Source: Pseudomonas entomophila (lineage in GTDB: Bacteria; Pseudomonadota; Gammaproteobacteria; Pseudomonadales; Pseudomonadaceae). From it: DNA of 64,000 nucleotides. The position numbers and the translations under genes are program-made. Under the pieces are notes generated by a model, which made no database searches, was not told the DNA's origin, and saw only the letters and a list, made by a program, of their open reading frames with translations. Below are positions 45,933-56,773 of this stretch, one piece after another. The stretch lies in NCBI RefSeq assembly GCF_018417595.1, contig NZ_CP070982.1, positions 500,001 to 564,000 of the forward strand, in the 5' to 3' direction. Position 1 is the first letter of the stretch, and each line of letters begins with the position of its first letter.

Positions 45933-47405
45933 ATGAGCACCGCCGCACAACAACAGAGCGCCGAGAACAGCGAATTCAGCATTCTCGACAGCATCATCGC
46001 CGAAACCCGCCTGACTCCGGACGATGAAGCCTACGACATCGCCAAGCGTGGCGTGTCGGCCTTCATCGAAGAACTGCTCAAGCCGCAGAACGACGGTGAG
46101 CCGGTCAAGAAGGCGCTGGTCGACCGCATGATCGCCGAGATCGATGCCAAGCTCAGCCGCCAGATGGACGAGATCCTCCACCACCCGGACTTCCAGGCCA
46201 TGGAATCGGCCTGGCGCGGGCTGCAGCTGCTGGTCGACCGCACCAACTTCCGTGAAAACATCAAGATCGAGATCCTCAACGTCTCCAAGCAGGATCTGCT
46301 GGACGACTTCGAAGACTCGCCGGAAGTGATGCAGGCCGGTCTGTACAAGCACATCTACACCGCCGAGTACGGTCAGTTCGGTGGCCAGCCGGTGGGCGCG
46401 GTCATCGCCAACTACTACCTGTCGCCGAGCTCGCCGGACGTCAAGCTGATGCAGTACGTCTCCAGCGTGTCCTGCATGTCCCACGCGCCGTTCATCGCCG
46501 CCGCTGGCCCGAAATTCTTCGGCCTGGAGAGCTTCACCGGCCTGCCGGACCTGAAGGACCTGAAGGATCACTTCGAAGGCCCGCAGTTCACCAAGTGGCA
46601 GAGCTTCCGTGAGTCCGAGGACGCGCGCTACATCGGCCTGACCGTGCCGCGCTTCCTGCTGCGCAACCCGTACGACCCGGAAGAGAACCCGGTCAAGTCG
46701 TTCGTCTACAAGGAAACCGTGGCCAACAGCCACGAGCACTACCTGTGGGGCAACACTGCGTACGCCTTCGGTACCAAGCTCACCGACAGCTTCGCCAAGT
46801 TCCGCTGGTGCCCGAACATCATCGGCCCGCAGAGCGGTGGCGCGGTGGAAGACCTGCCGCTGCACCACTTCGAGAGCATGGGCGAGATCGAGACCAAGAT
46901 CCCGACCGAAGTGCTGGTGTCCGACCGTCGCGAGTACGAGCTGGCCGAAGAGGGCTTCATTGCCCTGACCATGCGCAAGGGCAGCGACAACGCGGCGTTC
47001 TTCTCGGCCAACTCGGCGCAGAAACCGAAGTTCTTCGGTATCAGCGCGGAAGGCAAGACTGCCGAGCTGAACTACAAGCTGGGCACCCAGCTGCCGTACA
47101 TGATGATCGTCAACCGCCTGGCCCACTACATCAAGGTCCTGCAGCGCGAGCAGCTGGGCTCCTGGAAGGAACGTACCGACCTGGAGCTGGAACTGAACAA
47201 GTGGATCCGCCAGTACGTGGCCGACCAGGAGAACCCGAGCGCCGAAGTGCGTGGCCGTCGTCCGCTGCGCGCCGCCCAGGTGATCGTCAGCGACGTGGAA
47301 GGTGAGCCGGGCTGGTACCGCGTCAGCCTGAACGTGCGTCCGCACTTCAAGTACATGGGCGCCGACTTCACCCTGTCGCTGGTCGGCAAGCTGGACAAGG
47401 AGTAA
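45933..47405 (+). CDS. tssC: T6SS contractile sheath large subunit TssC (VipB)
   Basis: Main sheath protein; its N-terminus is recognised by ClpV after contraction (family knowledge). The 490-aa protein contains SAWRGLQLLVDRTNFRENIKIEILN and the conserved end GWYRVSLNVRPHFKYMGADFTLSLVGKLDKE region. Length is normal for the family. Confidence 0.96.
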   Translation: MSTAAQQQSAENSEFSILDSIIAETRLTPDDEAYDIAKRGVSAFIEELLKPQNDGEPVKKALVDRMIAEIDAKLSRQMDEILHHPDFQAMESAWRGLQLLVDRTNFRENIKIEILNVSKQDLLDDFEDSPEVMQAGLYKHIYTAEYGQFGGQPVGAVIANYYLSPSSPDVKLMQYVSSVSCMSHAPFIAAAGPKFFGLESFTGLPDLKDLKDHFEGPQFTKWQSFRESEDARYIGLTVPRFLLRNPYDPEENPVKSFVYKETVANSHEHYLWGNTAYAFGTKLTDSFAKFRWCPNIIGPQSGGAVEDLPLHHFESMGEIETKIPTEVLVSDRREYELAEEGFIALTMRKGSDNAAFFSANSAQKPKFFGISAEGKTAELNYKLGTQLPYMMIVNRLAHYIKVLQREQLGSWKERTDLELELNKWIRQYVADQENPSAEVRGRRPLRAAQVIVSDVEGEPGWYRVSLNVRPHFKYMGADFTLSLVGKLDKE

Positions 47406-47411
47406 GCGTCG

Positions 47412-47831
47412 ATGATGAATGGCTACGGAAGCCTGTTCGAACGCCTGAGCGGCGAGTCCGACCAGCGTGCCAACTGGCGGCGTGAAGACGCCGCCATGGC
47501 TTCCGTGGCCGCTCATCTGGCGAAGATGCTCAGCACCCGGGCCGGCAGCGTGCAGACGCTCGCCGACTACGGGCTGCCGGACCTCAACGACATGCGTTTG
47601 AGCCTGCACGATGCGCTCAGCCAGGCCCGTCGGGCCATCGAGCATTTCATCGAGGCCTACGAGCCGCGCCTGTCCGATGTCCGGGTGATTTCCCGACCGC
47701 GTGATCACGATCAGCTCAAGCTGGCTTTCAGTATCGAAGGCCAGCTTGAGGTGGACGGCATCAAGCGCTCTGTCAGTTTTGCCGCGCGCCTGGATGGCAG
47801 CGGGCAAGTCAGTGTCAGTCAAGGAGACTAA
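47412..47831 (+). CDS. tssE: T6SS baseplate protein TssE (gp25-like)
   Basis: A 139-aa homologue of the T4 phage baseplate wedge protein gp25. The gp25 core includes the diagnostic EPR triad in EAYEPRLSDVRV near residues 84-86. The neighbouring ATG at 47415 is an equally possible start. Followed by an 85-nt gap to tssF that opens with a strong ribosome-binding site before a five-codon reading frame. Confidence 0.92.
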   Translation: MMNGYGSLFERLSGESDQRANWRREDAAMASVAAHLAKMLSTRAGSVQTLADYGLPDLNDMRLSLHDALSQARRAIEHFIEAYEPRLSDVRVISRPRDHDQLKLAFSIEGQLEVDGIKRSVSFAARLDGSGQVSVSQGD

Positions 47832-47916
47832 CGATGTCGCGCCTCCCATAGCCCTGGATTTCACGAACCCTGCGCCACTGGCGGTACTCGAGATCTGAAT
47901 TCAGGCGGAACGACGG

Positions 47917-49704
47917 ATGTCCTTCAATTACTACTACCAAAGCGAGCTGACGGCACTGCGCCAGCTGGGGCGGCGCTTTGCCGAGCGCAGCCCGGCGCTG
48001 GCGCCGTTTCTCGGCCAGGCCGGGCGCGACCCGGACGTCGAGCGCCTGCTCGAGGGCTTCGCCTTCCTCACCGGCCGCCTGCGGCAGAAGCTCGACGACG
48101 AGCTGCCTGAGCTCACCCACTCGCTGATGCACCTGCTGTGGCCGAACTACATGCGCCCGCTGCCGGCGTTCAGCATCTTGCAGTTCGACCCCCTGCGCCA
48201 GGCCGGCCCGGCCCTGCGAGTCGAGCGCGACACGCCGGTGGAAGGCAAGCCGATCGATGGTGTCAGCTGCCGCTTTCGCACCTGCTACCCGACCGAGGTG
48301 CTGCCGCTGCGCCTGAGCGCCTTGAACTACTCGCTCAACGGCCAGGGCGCGCTGCTGAGCCTGCGCCTGGAGATGAACTGCGATGGCAACCTGGGCGATG
48401 TGAAATTCAGCAAGCTGCGCCTGCACCTGGCAGGTGAGCGCTACATCAGCCAGATGCTCTACCTGAGCCTGCTGCGCAGCCTGGCCGGTATCGAGCTGAT
48501 GCCGCTGGACAGCCACGGCAAGCCAATGCTCAACACGAAAGGCGAGCCGCTGCTGCTGCGCGCGCCGGCGGCCAAGGTGCACCCGGTGGGCTTCGCCGAG
48601 GAAGAGGCGCTGATCCCTTACCCGCTTAATACCTTCCGTGGCTACCGATTCCTGCAGGAGTACTTCGCCTTCCAGGACAAGTTCCTGTTCGTCGACGTGA
48701 CCGGGCTGGAGGTGCTGCAGAGCCTGCCGGAGGAAACCCTCAAGCAGGTGCATGGCGTCGAGCTGCGCTTCGACATCCGCCGTGGCGAGGCCCAGCGCCT
48801 GCGCCCGACCCTGGACAACGTCAAGCTGTACTGCACGCCCATCGCCAACCTGTTCAAGCACGACGCCCTGCCCATCCGCCTGGATGGCAAGCAGGACGAG
48901 TACCTGCTGCTGCCGGCCGAGCTCGACCTGGAGCATTGCGGGGTGTTCTCGGTCGATAGCGTGACCGGCTGGAGCCCCGGTGGCCTGGGCTACCAGAACT
49001 ACGTGCCGTTCGAGTCGTTCGAGCACGATGCCAGCTTCGACGTGCCGCAGAACCGCCCGCACTACAGCATCCGCCAGCGCTCCTCGCTGCTGCACGACGG
49101 CCTGGATACCTACCTGAGCTTCGGCGTGCACCAGGCCGAGTCCCACGAGACGCTGTCGATCGAGCTGACCTGCACCAACCAGAACCTGCCGCGCCGGCTC
49201 AAGCTGGGCGACATCTGCATGCTCAGCGAAGAGACCCCCGAGTTCCTCACCTTCCGCAACATCACGCCGGTCACCGCCAGCTACGCGCCGCCGCTGAACC
49301 GCGACTTCCTGTGGAAGCTGATCAGCAACATGTCGCTGAACTACCTGTCGCTGGCCGACGTCGACGCGCTCAAGGTGATCCTCGAGACCTACGACCTGCC
49401 GCGCTACTACGACCAGCACGCCGAGAAAGTCAGCCGGCGCCTGCTCGGCGGGCTCAAGTCGATCCGCCACCAGCACGTCGACCGCCTGCACCGTGGCCTG
49501 CCGCTGCGCGGCCTGCGCACCGAGCTGACCATCGACCCGGAAGGCTACATCGGCGAGGGCGACCTGTTCGTCTTCGCCTCGGTGCTCAATGAATTCTTCG
49601 CGCTCTACGCCAGCCTCAACTCGTACCACGAGTTGCGGGTGAAAAGCACACAAGGGGAGGTGTACCAATGGACACCACGCATGGGCCTGCAACCGCTGCT
49701 GTAA
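47917..49704 (+). CDS. tssF: T6SS baseplate protein TssF
   Basis: Wedge component that works with TssG and TssK. The 595-aa protein begins FNYYYQSELTALRQLGRRFAERSPALAPFL and has DVERLLEGFAFLTGRLRQKLDDELPELTHSL, the family hallmark. Its last 37 bases overlap the start of tssG. Confidence 0.95.
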   Translation: MSFNYYYQSELTALRQLGRRFAERSPALAPFLGQAGRDPDVERLLEGFAFLTGRLRQKLDDELPELTHSLMHLLWPNYMRPLPAFSILQFDPLRQAGPALRVERDTPVEGKPIDGVSCRFRTCYPTEVLPLRLSALNYSLNGQGALLSLRLEMNCDGNLGDVKFSKLRLHLAGERYISQMLYLSLLRSLAGIELMPLDSHGKPMLNTKGEPLLLRAPAAKVHPVGFAEEEALIPYPLNTFRGYRFLQEYFAFQDKFLFVDVTGLEVLQSLPEETLKQVHGVELRFDIRRGEAQRLRPTLDNVKLYCTPIANLFKHDALPIRLDGKQDEYLLLPAELDLEHCGVFSVDSVTGWSPGGLGYQNYVPFESFEHDASFDVPQNRPHYSIRQRSSLLHDGLDTYLSFGVHQAESHETLSIELTCTNQNLPRRLKLGDICMLSEETPEFLTFRNITPVTASYAPPLNRDFLWKLISNMSLNYLSLADVDALKVILETYDLPRYYDQHAEKVSRRLLGGLKSIRHQHVDRLHRGLPLRGLRTELTIDPEGYIGEGDLFVFASVLNEFFALYASLNSYHELRVKSTQGEVYQWTPRMGLQPLL

Positions 49705-50675
49705 GCCGGCTGAGCCGGAGCATCCGCGAGTACTCGCTGTTCCAGGCGGTGCTGCTGGTGATGGAGCAGTTGCGCGAGGCCTACCCGTACCTGGAGGACG
49801 AGGAACTCTACGACCTGGTGGAGTTCCAGGCCAACCCCAGCCTGGGTTTCCCCGGCAGCGACGTCGACCGTATCGAGTTCTTCCACGAGCACGGCCAACT
49901 GCGTGCGCGCATGCGTTTCAACCTGATCGGCCTGGTCGGCTCCAGCTCGCCGCTGCCGGCGTTCTATGGCGAGCAGGCGCTGGGCGACAACGAGGACGGC
50001 AACCCGACGCGGACGTTCCTCGACCTGTTCCACCACCGCCTGCAGCGCCTGCTGCTGCCGATCTGGCGCAAGTACCGCTACCGCGCCAGCTTCGAGAGCG
50101 GTGCGCTGGACGGGTTCTCGTCGCACCTGTTCGCCCTGATCGGGCTGGGGGGCGAGGAGATCCGCCGGGCCAAGGAGCTGAACTGGAAACGCCTGCTGCC
50201 ATACCTCGGCGTGCTCAGCCTGCGCGCCCACTCGGCGGCGCTGATCGAGGCGGTGCTGCGTTACTACTTCAAGCACGCCGACCTGGTGATCGAGCAGTGC
50301 CTGGAGCGGCGCGTGGACATCCTCGAAGAGCAGTGCAACCGCCTGGGCCTGGCCAACAGCCTGCTGGGCGAAGACGCCGTGCTGGGCGAGCGCGTGCGCG
50401 ACCGCAGCGGCAAGTTCCGCATCCATATCACCCAGCTGGACTGGCAGCGCTTCCACGAGTTCCTGCCGATCGGTTTCGGTTACCAGCCGCTGTGCGCGCT
50501 GACGCGCTTCACCCTGCGCGACCCGCTGGACTACGACATCCGCCTGGAGCTGCGCCGCGAAGAGATCCGCGAGCTGCGCATCGGCGAACAGAACGTCTGC
50601 CACCTGGGCTGGACCAGTTGGCTGGGTCGCGAGCGCGCCGATGGCGTGGTGACCCTGGGAAGCAAAATTCATTAA
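49668..50675 (+). CDS. tssG: T6SS baseplate protein TssG
   Basis: Wedge component, 335 aa, with the typical segments YSLFQAVLLVMEQLRE near the N-terminus and the NLIGLVGSSSPLPAFYGE motif near residue 85. It starts inside tssF, 37 nt before the tssF stop, with a strong GGGGAGGTG site inside the tssF coding sequence, so the two products are coupled. Confidence 0.94.
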   Translation: MDTTHGPATAAVSRLSRSIREYSLFQAVLLVMEQLREAYPYLEDEELYDLVEFQANPSLGFPGSDVDRIEFFHEHGQLRARMRFNLIGLVGSSSPLPAFYGEQALGDNEDGNPTRTFLDLFHHRLQRLLLPIWRKYRYRASFESGALDGFSSHLFALIGLGGEEIRRAKELNWKRLLPYLGVLSLRAHSAALIEAVLRYYFKHADLVIEQCLERRVDILEEQCNRLGLANSLLGEDAVLGERVRDRSGKFRIHITQLDWQRFHEFLPIGFGYQPLCALTRFTLRDPLDYDIRLELRREEIRELRIGEQNVCHLGWTSWLGRERADGVVTLGSKIH

Positions 50676-50681
50676 GGACCA

Positions 50682-53306
50682 ATGGCCATGATCAACGTAG
50701 ACCTGCAACAACTCGTCCAGGCCCTGGACGCCGACAGCCGCCGCGACCTGGAGCGCTCCGCCGAGCGCTGCGTGGCCCGTGGCGGCAGCAAGATCCTGGT
50801 GGAGGACCTGCTGCTGGGGCTGCTCGAACGCAGCGACAGCCTGCTGCAGCGCGCGCTGCAGGATGCCGCGGTCGACGTCGGCGAGTTCAGCGCCGCACTG
50901 CAGCCGAATGTCGAGCACAGCGCCACCCGCAACCCGGTGTTCGCGCCGGAGCTGGTGCAGTGGCTGCAGGATGCGTTGTTGGTTTCCAACCTCGAGCTGG
51001 GCCAGAGCCAGGTCGACCAGGCCGCGTTGATCCTTGGTCTGCTGCGCAACCCGCTGCGCTATGCCGGCAGCCGCTACCACAAGCTGTTGTCGGGCCTGGA
51101 TATCGAGCGCCTCAAGGGCTATGCACTGTCGCAACAGCCAGCCGCGCCGAAGGCCGCTGGCGCCCCCCAGGGCGAGTCGATGCTGCAGCGCTTCACCCAC
51201 AACCTCACCCAGCAGGCCCGTGACGGCAAGCTCGACCCGGTGCTGTGCCGCGACGCGTCGATCCGCCAGATGATCGACATTCTCGCCCGCCGCCGCAAGA
51301 ACAACCCGATCGTGGTCGGCGAGGCCGGCGTGGGCAAGACCGCCGTGGTCGAGGGCCTGGCCGCGCGCATCGTCGCCGGTGAAGTGCCGCCGGCGCTGCA
51401 AGGTGTCGACCTGCTGGCGCTGGACATGGGCCTGCTGCAGGCCGGGGCCAGCGTCAAGGGCGAGTTCGAACGTCGCCTGAAAGGCGTGATCGACGAGGTC
51501 AAGGCCGCGCCGCGCCCGGTGATCCTGTTCATTGACGAAGCCCACACGCTGATCGGCGCGGGCGGCAATGCCGGTGGTTCCGACGCCGCCAACCTGCTCA
51601 AGCCGGCGCTGGCGCGTGGCGAGTTGCGCACCATCGCCGCCACCACCTGGGCCGAGTACAAGAAGTACTTCGAGAAGGACCCGGCCCTGGCCCGTCGCTT
51701 CCAGCCGGTACAACTGCACGAGCCGACCGTGGGCGAGGCAGTGACCATCCTGCGCGGCCTGGCCCAGCTGTACGAGAAGAGCCATGGCATCTACCTGCGC
51801 GATGACGCCGTGGTCGCCGCGGCCGAGCTGTCGGCGCGCTACCTGACTGGCCGCCAGTTGCCCGACAAGGCCGTCGATGTGCTCGACACCGCCTGCGCCC
51901 GTGTGCGCATCAGCCTGGCTGCGGCACCGGACAGCCTCGAGCGCCTGCGTGCCGAGCTGGCCGAGGGCGAGCGCCAGCGCAACGCCTTGCGCCGCGATGC
52001 CGAGGCGGGGCTTGAGATCGACCAGGAAGCCTTCGAGCGTCTGGAGCAGCGTCTGGCCGAAGCCCATGACCAGGAGATCGAACTGGACGCCCGCTGGGCC
52101 CGTCAGCGTGAGCTGGCCGAGCAGGTGTTGGAGCTGCGTCAGCAGGTCGCCAACGCCCCCGTCGAAGCGCCAGCGCCAAGCGAAGGCGAGGAGGGCGAGG
52201 AAGCCGTTGTCGGTGAAAGCCGCGAACAGCTCCAGCAGCGCCTGGCCGAGACGCATCAAGCCCTGCTCGACGCCCAGGCCGAGGAACGCCTGGTCAGCGC
52301 CGAGGTGTGCCCGCGCCTGGTGGCCGAAGTGATCAGCGCCTGGACCGGTGTGCCCCTGAGCCAGCTGGCCCGCGAGCACAATGCCAAGGTGATCAGCTTC
52401 GCCGACGACCTGCGTGCGCGCATCCGTGGCCAGGAGCAGGCCGTGCACGCGCTCAACCGCGCCATGCGCGCCACCGCCGCCGGCCTGAACAAGCCTGACG
52501 CGCCGGTGGGCGTGTTCCTGCTGGTCGGCCCCAGCGGCGTCGGCAAGACCGAGACCGCGCTGGCGCTGGCCGACCTGCTGTACGGCGGCGACCGCTTCAT
52601 CACCACCATCAACATGTCCGAGTTCCAGGAGAAGCACACTGTCTCGCGCCTGATCGGCGCACCGCCCGGCTACGTCGGTTACGGCGAGGGCGGCATGCTC
52701 ACCGAGGCGGTGCGCCAGAAGCCGTACTCGGTGGTGCTGCTGGACGAGGTGGAGAAGGCCGACCCGGACGTGCTCAACCTGTTCTACCAGATCTTCGACA
52801 AGGGCGTGGCCAACGACGGCGAAGGGCGCCAGATCGACTTCCGCAACACCCTGATCCTGATGACCTCGAACCTGGCCAGCGACCAGATCAGCGCCCTGTG
52901 CGAGAACGGTGAGCGCCCGGACGCCGAGCTGCTCGAACAGCATATCCGCCCGGTGCTCAGCCGCCACTTCAAGCCGGCCCTGCTGGCGCGCATGCGCGTG
53001 GTGCCGTACTACCCGGTGGGCGGCCCGGTGCTGCGCGAGCTGATCGAGATCAAGCTGGGCCGCCTGGGCGAGCGCCTGCAGCGCCGGCAACTGGCATTCA
53101 GCCACTGCCAGGCACTGGTCGACCACCTGGCCGAGCGTTGCAGCCAGAGCGAAAGCGGCGCGCGCCTGATCGACCACTTGATCGACACCCATGTGCTGCC
53201 CAAGGTGGCCGACCGCCTGCTCGACGCCATGGCCAGCGGCGAGGCGATCAGCCGCGTGCACGCCACCCTCGACGCGGATGCCGGCGTGATCTGCGAGTTC
53301 GCCTGA
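50682..53306 (+). CDS. clpV: ClpV: T6SS sheath-recycling AAA+ ATPase (TssH)
   Basis: Hexameric unfoldase that takes apart contracted TssB-TssC sheaths. The 874-aa protein has a ClpV-type N-terminal domain (residues 1-160), a first AAA+ module with Walker A GEAGVGKT at about 213-220 and Walker B ILFIDEAH near 280, a coiled-coil middle part, and a second module with GPSGVGKT at about 616-623. ATG at 50688 (second Met) is an alternative start. Confidence 0.96.
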   Translation: MAMINVDLQQLVQALDADSRRDLERSAERCVARGGSKILVEDLLLGLLERSDSLLQRALQDAAVDVGEFSAALQPNVEHSATRNPVFAPELVQWLQDALLVSNLELGQSQVDQAALILGLLRNPLRYAGSRYHKLLSGLDIERLKGYALSQQPAAPKAAGAPQGESMLQRFTHNLTQQARDGKLDPVLCRDASIRQMIDILARRRKNNPIVVGEAGVGKTAVVEGLAARIVAGEVPPALQGVDLLALDMGLLQAGASVKGEFERRLKGVIDEVKAAPRPVILFIDEAHTLIGAGGNAGGSDAANLLKPALARGELRTIAATTWAEYKKYFEKDPALARRFQPVQLHEPTVGEAVTILRGLAQLYEKSHGIYLRDDAVVAAAELSARYLTGRQLPDKAVDVLDTACARVRISLAAAPDSLERLRAELAEGERQRNALRRDAEAGLEIDQEAFERLEQRLAEAHDQEIELDARWARQRELAEQVLELRQQVANAPVEAPAPSEGEEGEEAVVGESREQLQQRLAETHQALLDAQAEERLVSAEVCPRLVAEVISAWTGVPLSQLAREHNAKVISFADDLRARIRGQEQAVHALNRAMRATAAGLNKPDAPVGVFLLVGPSGVGKTETALALADLLYGGDRFITTINMSEFQEKHTVSRLIGAPPGYVGYGEGGMLTEAVRQKPYSVVLLDEVEKADPDVLNLFYQIFDKGVANDGEGRQIDFRNTLILMTSNLASDQISALCENGERPDAELLEQHIRPVLSRHFKPALLARMRVVPYYPVGGPVLRELIEIKLGRLGERLQRRQLAFSHCQALVDHLAERCSQSESGARLIDHLIDTHVLPKVADRLLDAMASGEAISRVHATLDADAGVICEFA

Positions 53307-53316
53307 GGTGGGTGTG

Positions 53317-54837
<1,521 letters not shown>

Positions 54838-54920
54838 CCGGCATGACCCCGACACCTACCTATTCCCACCCAGGCGCGCCCGTGGCGGCGCATGCCTCAT
54901 CCGTACATGGAGTCGTTCCG

Positions 54921-55061
54921 ATGTTTCACCGTCACTGGCGGGTCACGTTGCTGGCCCTGGTTACCGCGTTCGCCCTGGCTGGTTGCGGTGGCAACTACAA
55001 GTTCGACGACGACAGCTACCGCCCCCTGGGAGACCCCCAGGCCCTCAACCGTGGCAACTGA
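54921..55061 (+). CDS. Small putative lipoprotein in the T6SS operon (OrfX position)
   Basis: A 46-aa product with a signal peptide and lipobox LAGC, the Cys being residue 22, so only about 25 residues remain after processing (GGNYKFDDDSYRPLGDPQ). The residue after Cys is Gly, not the Asp that retains lipoproteins in the inner membrane. The start with TGGAG 8 nt upstream is preferred; the frame stays open further upstream to 54825. A small gene stands at the same place between sfa2 and fha2 in the P. aeruginosa H2 cluster (recalled). Function unknown. Confidence 0.75.
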   Translation: MFHRHWRVTLLALVTAFALAGCGGNYKFDDDSYRPLGDPQALNRGN

Positions 55062-55079
55062 GCACAAGGAGCCCTGACC

Positions 55080-56261
55080 ATGGAACTGGTTTTCGAACTG
55101 CTCGACAAACGCCAGCACGGCCGCACCGATTCGCCGACCAAGACCTTCGGCCGCGCCGGTGGCGAGATCGGTCGGGCCAAGGATTGCCATTGGTGCATCG
55201 AGGATGACAAGCGTCACCTGTCCAGCCATCACGCCCAGATCACCTACGAGAACGGCGGGTTCTTCCTGACCGACATCAGCAGCAACGGCGTGCGCCTGGC
55301 CAGCAGCGGCGCCCAGTTGCGCAAGGGCGAGCCGTACCGCATCGAGCAGGGCGCGGTGTACCGCCTGGGTGACATCGAAGTGCGCGCGCGGCTGATCGAC
55401 AGCGAGCCGGGCATGGATGTCAGCCTGGGCATGCCGGGCGGCAACATCATCCCCGACGATGCCTTCCTCGAACTCGACCCGATCACCGCGTTGGACCAGG
55501 AAGAGTCCCGCCTGCATCCGATGGACGAGCTGGCGGCCATGGCCATGCCCGAGCCACCGGCCCGCCAGCGCGCCGACTACGCGCAGATCGACCGCGAGAG
55601 CCTGATCGTGCCGACCCTGGTGCCGGCCGTCGCGCCCGAGCCCGCGCCTGCGCCGGCCCCGCGTGAGCGCCGCGACGACGCCTTCTGGAAGCGCTTCGGC
55701 GCCGCCCTCGGGGTGGATATGGACAACCTCGACGAGCAGGCCCGCGAAGACCTGGCGGTGCAGGCCGCCGGGCTGCTGCGCCACAGCATCGGCGGTTTGC
55801 AGCAGAGCCTGCGCACCCGCAGCGAGTTGAAGAACGAACTGCGCCTGTCGCTGACCACCCCGCAAGGTGCCAGTCGCAACCCGATCAAGGCGCCGCTGGA
55901 GGCCGATCAGGTGCTGGGTGAGCTGCTCAAGCCACGCCGTGGCGGGCAGATGTCCGCCGAGCAGGCTGTGTCGCAAGCCTTCCGCGACCTGCAGGCGCAC
56001 CAGGTGGCCATGCTCGGCGCCAGCCGCCACGCACTGCGCAGCACCCTGGAGCACTTCGCCCCGGAACAGTTGGTATTGCAGTTCGAGCGCCAGGGCCGCA
56101 GAGGTCTGTTCGGTAGCCGCTGGAAATCCTACGTGCGCTACCACCAGGCCCTGATGGGCAACGAAGACTGGAGCGAGCGCCTGCTGGCCAAAGACTTCGC
56201 CCGAACCTACGAAGAGCAGGTGCGCCTGATCGCTTCCCTCCATCACGACCCGCAAGGATGA
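55080..56261 (+). CDS. fha: T6SS FHA-domain protein (Fha/TagH)
   Basis: The 393-aa protein has an N-terminal FHA phosphothreonine-binding domain (about residues 20-95, with GRA...RHLSSHHAQI and SNGV), a Pro/Ala-rich linker (about 170-200) and a C-terminal T6SS-associated FHA partner domain. In related systems a Thr kinase phosphorylates the Fha protein to trigger assembly, and this operon encodes both kinase and phosphatase. Its TGA overlaps the region of the tssJ start. Confidence 0.92.
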   Translation: MELVFELLDKRQHGRTDSPTKTFGRAGGEIGRAKDCHWCIEDDKRHLSSHHAQITYENGGFFLTDISSNGVRLASSGAQLRKGEPYRIEQGAVYRLGDIEVRARLIDSEPGMDVSLGMPGGNIIPDDAFLELDPITALDQEESRLHPMDELAAMAMPEPPARQRADYAQIDRESLIVPTLVPAVAPEPAPAPAPRERRDDAFWKRFGAALGVDMDNLDEQAREDLAVQAAGLLRHSIGGLQQSLRTRSELKNELRLSLTTPQGASRNPIKAPLEADQVLGELLKPRRGGQMSAEQAVSQAFRDLQAHQVAMLGASRHALRSTLEHFAPEQLVLQFERQGRRGLFGSRWKSYVRYHQALMGNEDWSERLLAKDFARTYEEQVRLIASLHHDPQG

Positions 56262-56266
56262 TTTCC

Positions 56267-56773
56267 ATGACTCGCATCACCCGCACGATGCTCAGGGCGA
56301 CGTGGGCCCTGGCCACCTTGTCCTGGCTGGCCGGCTGCAGCGCCCTGTCGCCGTATTCGCACATGACCAAGCTCGACCTCACGCTGACCGCCACCGACCA
56401 GCTCAACCTGGACATCAATGGCCGGCCGTCGCCGGTGGTGGTGCGCCTGTTCGAGCTCAAGCACCCGGTGGCCTTCGAAACCACCGATTTCTTCAGCCTC
56501 TACCAGCGCCCGAAAGAAGCCCTGTCGCCGGACATGGTGGCCAGCGAGGAGCATGAGCTGCGCCCGGGCGAGACCCTGACCCTCAAGCTCAGCATCGACC
56601 CCGACAGCCGCTTCGTCGGCATCATGGCCGCCTACCGCGACCTCGACCAGGCGCAGTGGCGCCGGGTGCAGGCGATCCGCGCCGGCGAGCGCGTGACCGC
56701 CAACTTCTACCTGGACCAGGCCGGTATCCACAATGGCGTGCCGGCAGTGGCACAAGCGGGTGAGCGCCCATGA
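56267..56773 (+). CDS. tssJ: T6SS outer-membrane lipoprotein TssJ
   Basis: Anchors the TssL-TssM complex to the outer membrane. 168 aa with a signal peptide and lipobox LAGC (Cys24), then a transthyretin-like domain with LDLTLTATDQLNLDINGRPSPVVVRLFEL. The ATG at 56267 is preferred over the one at 56258 because AAGGA lies 8 nt before it; the upstream ATG has no room for a site. Confidence 0.92.
   Translation: MTRITRTMLRATWALATLSWLAGCSALSPYSHMTKLDLTLTATDQLNLDINGRPSPVVVRLFELKHPVAFETTDFFSLYQRPKEALSPDMVASEEHELRPGETLTLKLSIDPDSRFVGIMAAYRDLDQAQWRRVQAIRAGERVTANFYLDQAGIHNGVPAVAQAGERP

Noticed and set aside
49605..53261. Minus-strand open frame of 1218 codons across tssG and clpV, and a similar one across tssM (58457-62218)
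   Set aside because: Compositions rich in Ala, Gln, Val, Gly and His without domains are typical of antisense shadows in high-GC Pseudomonas DNA.
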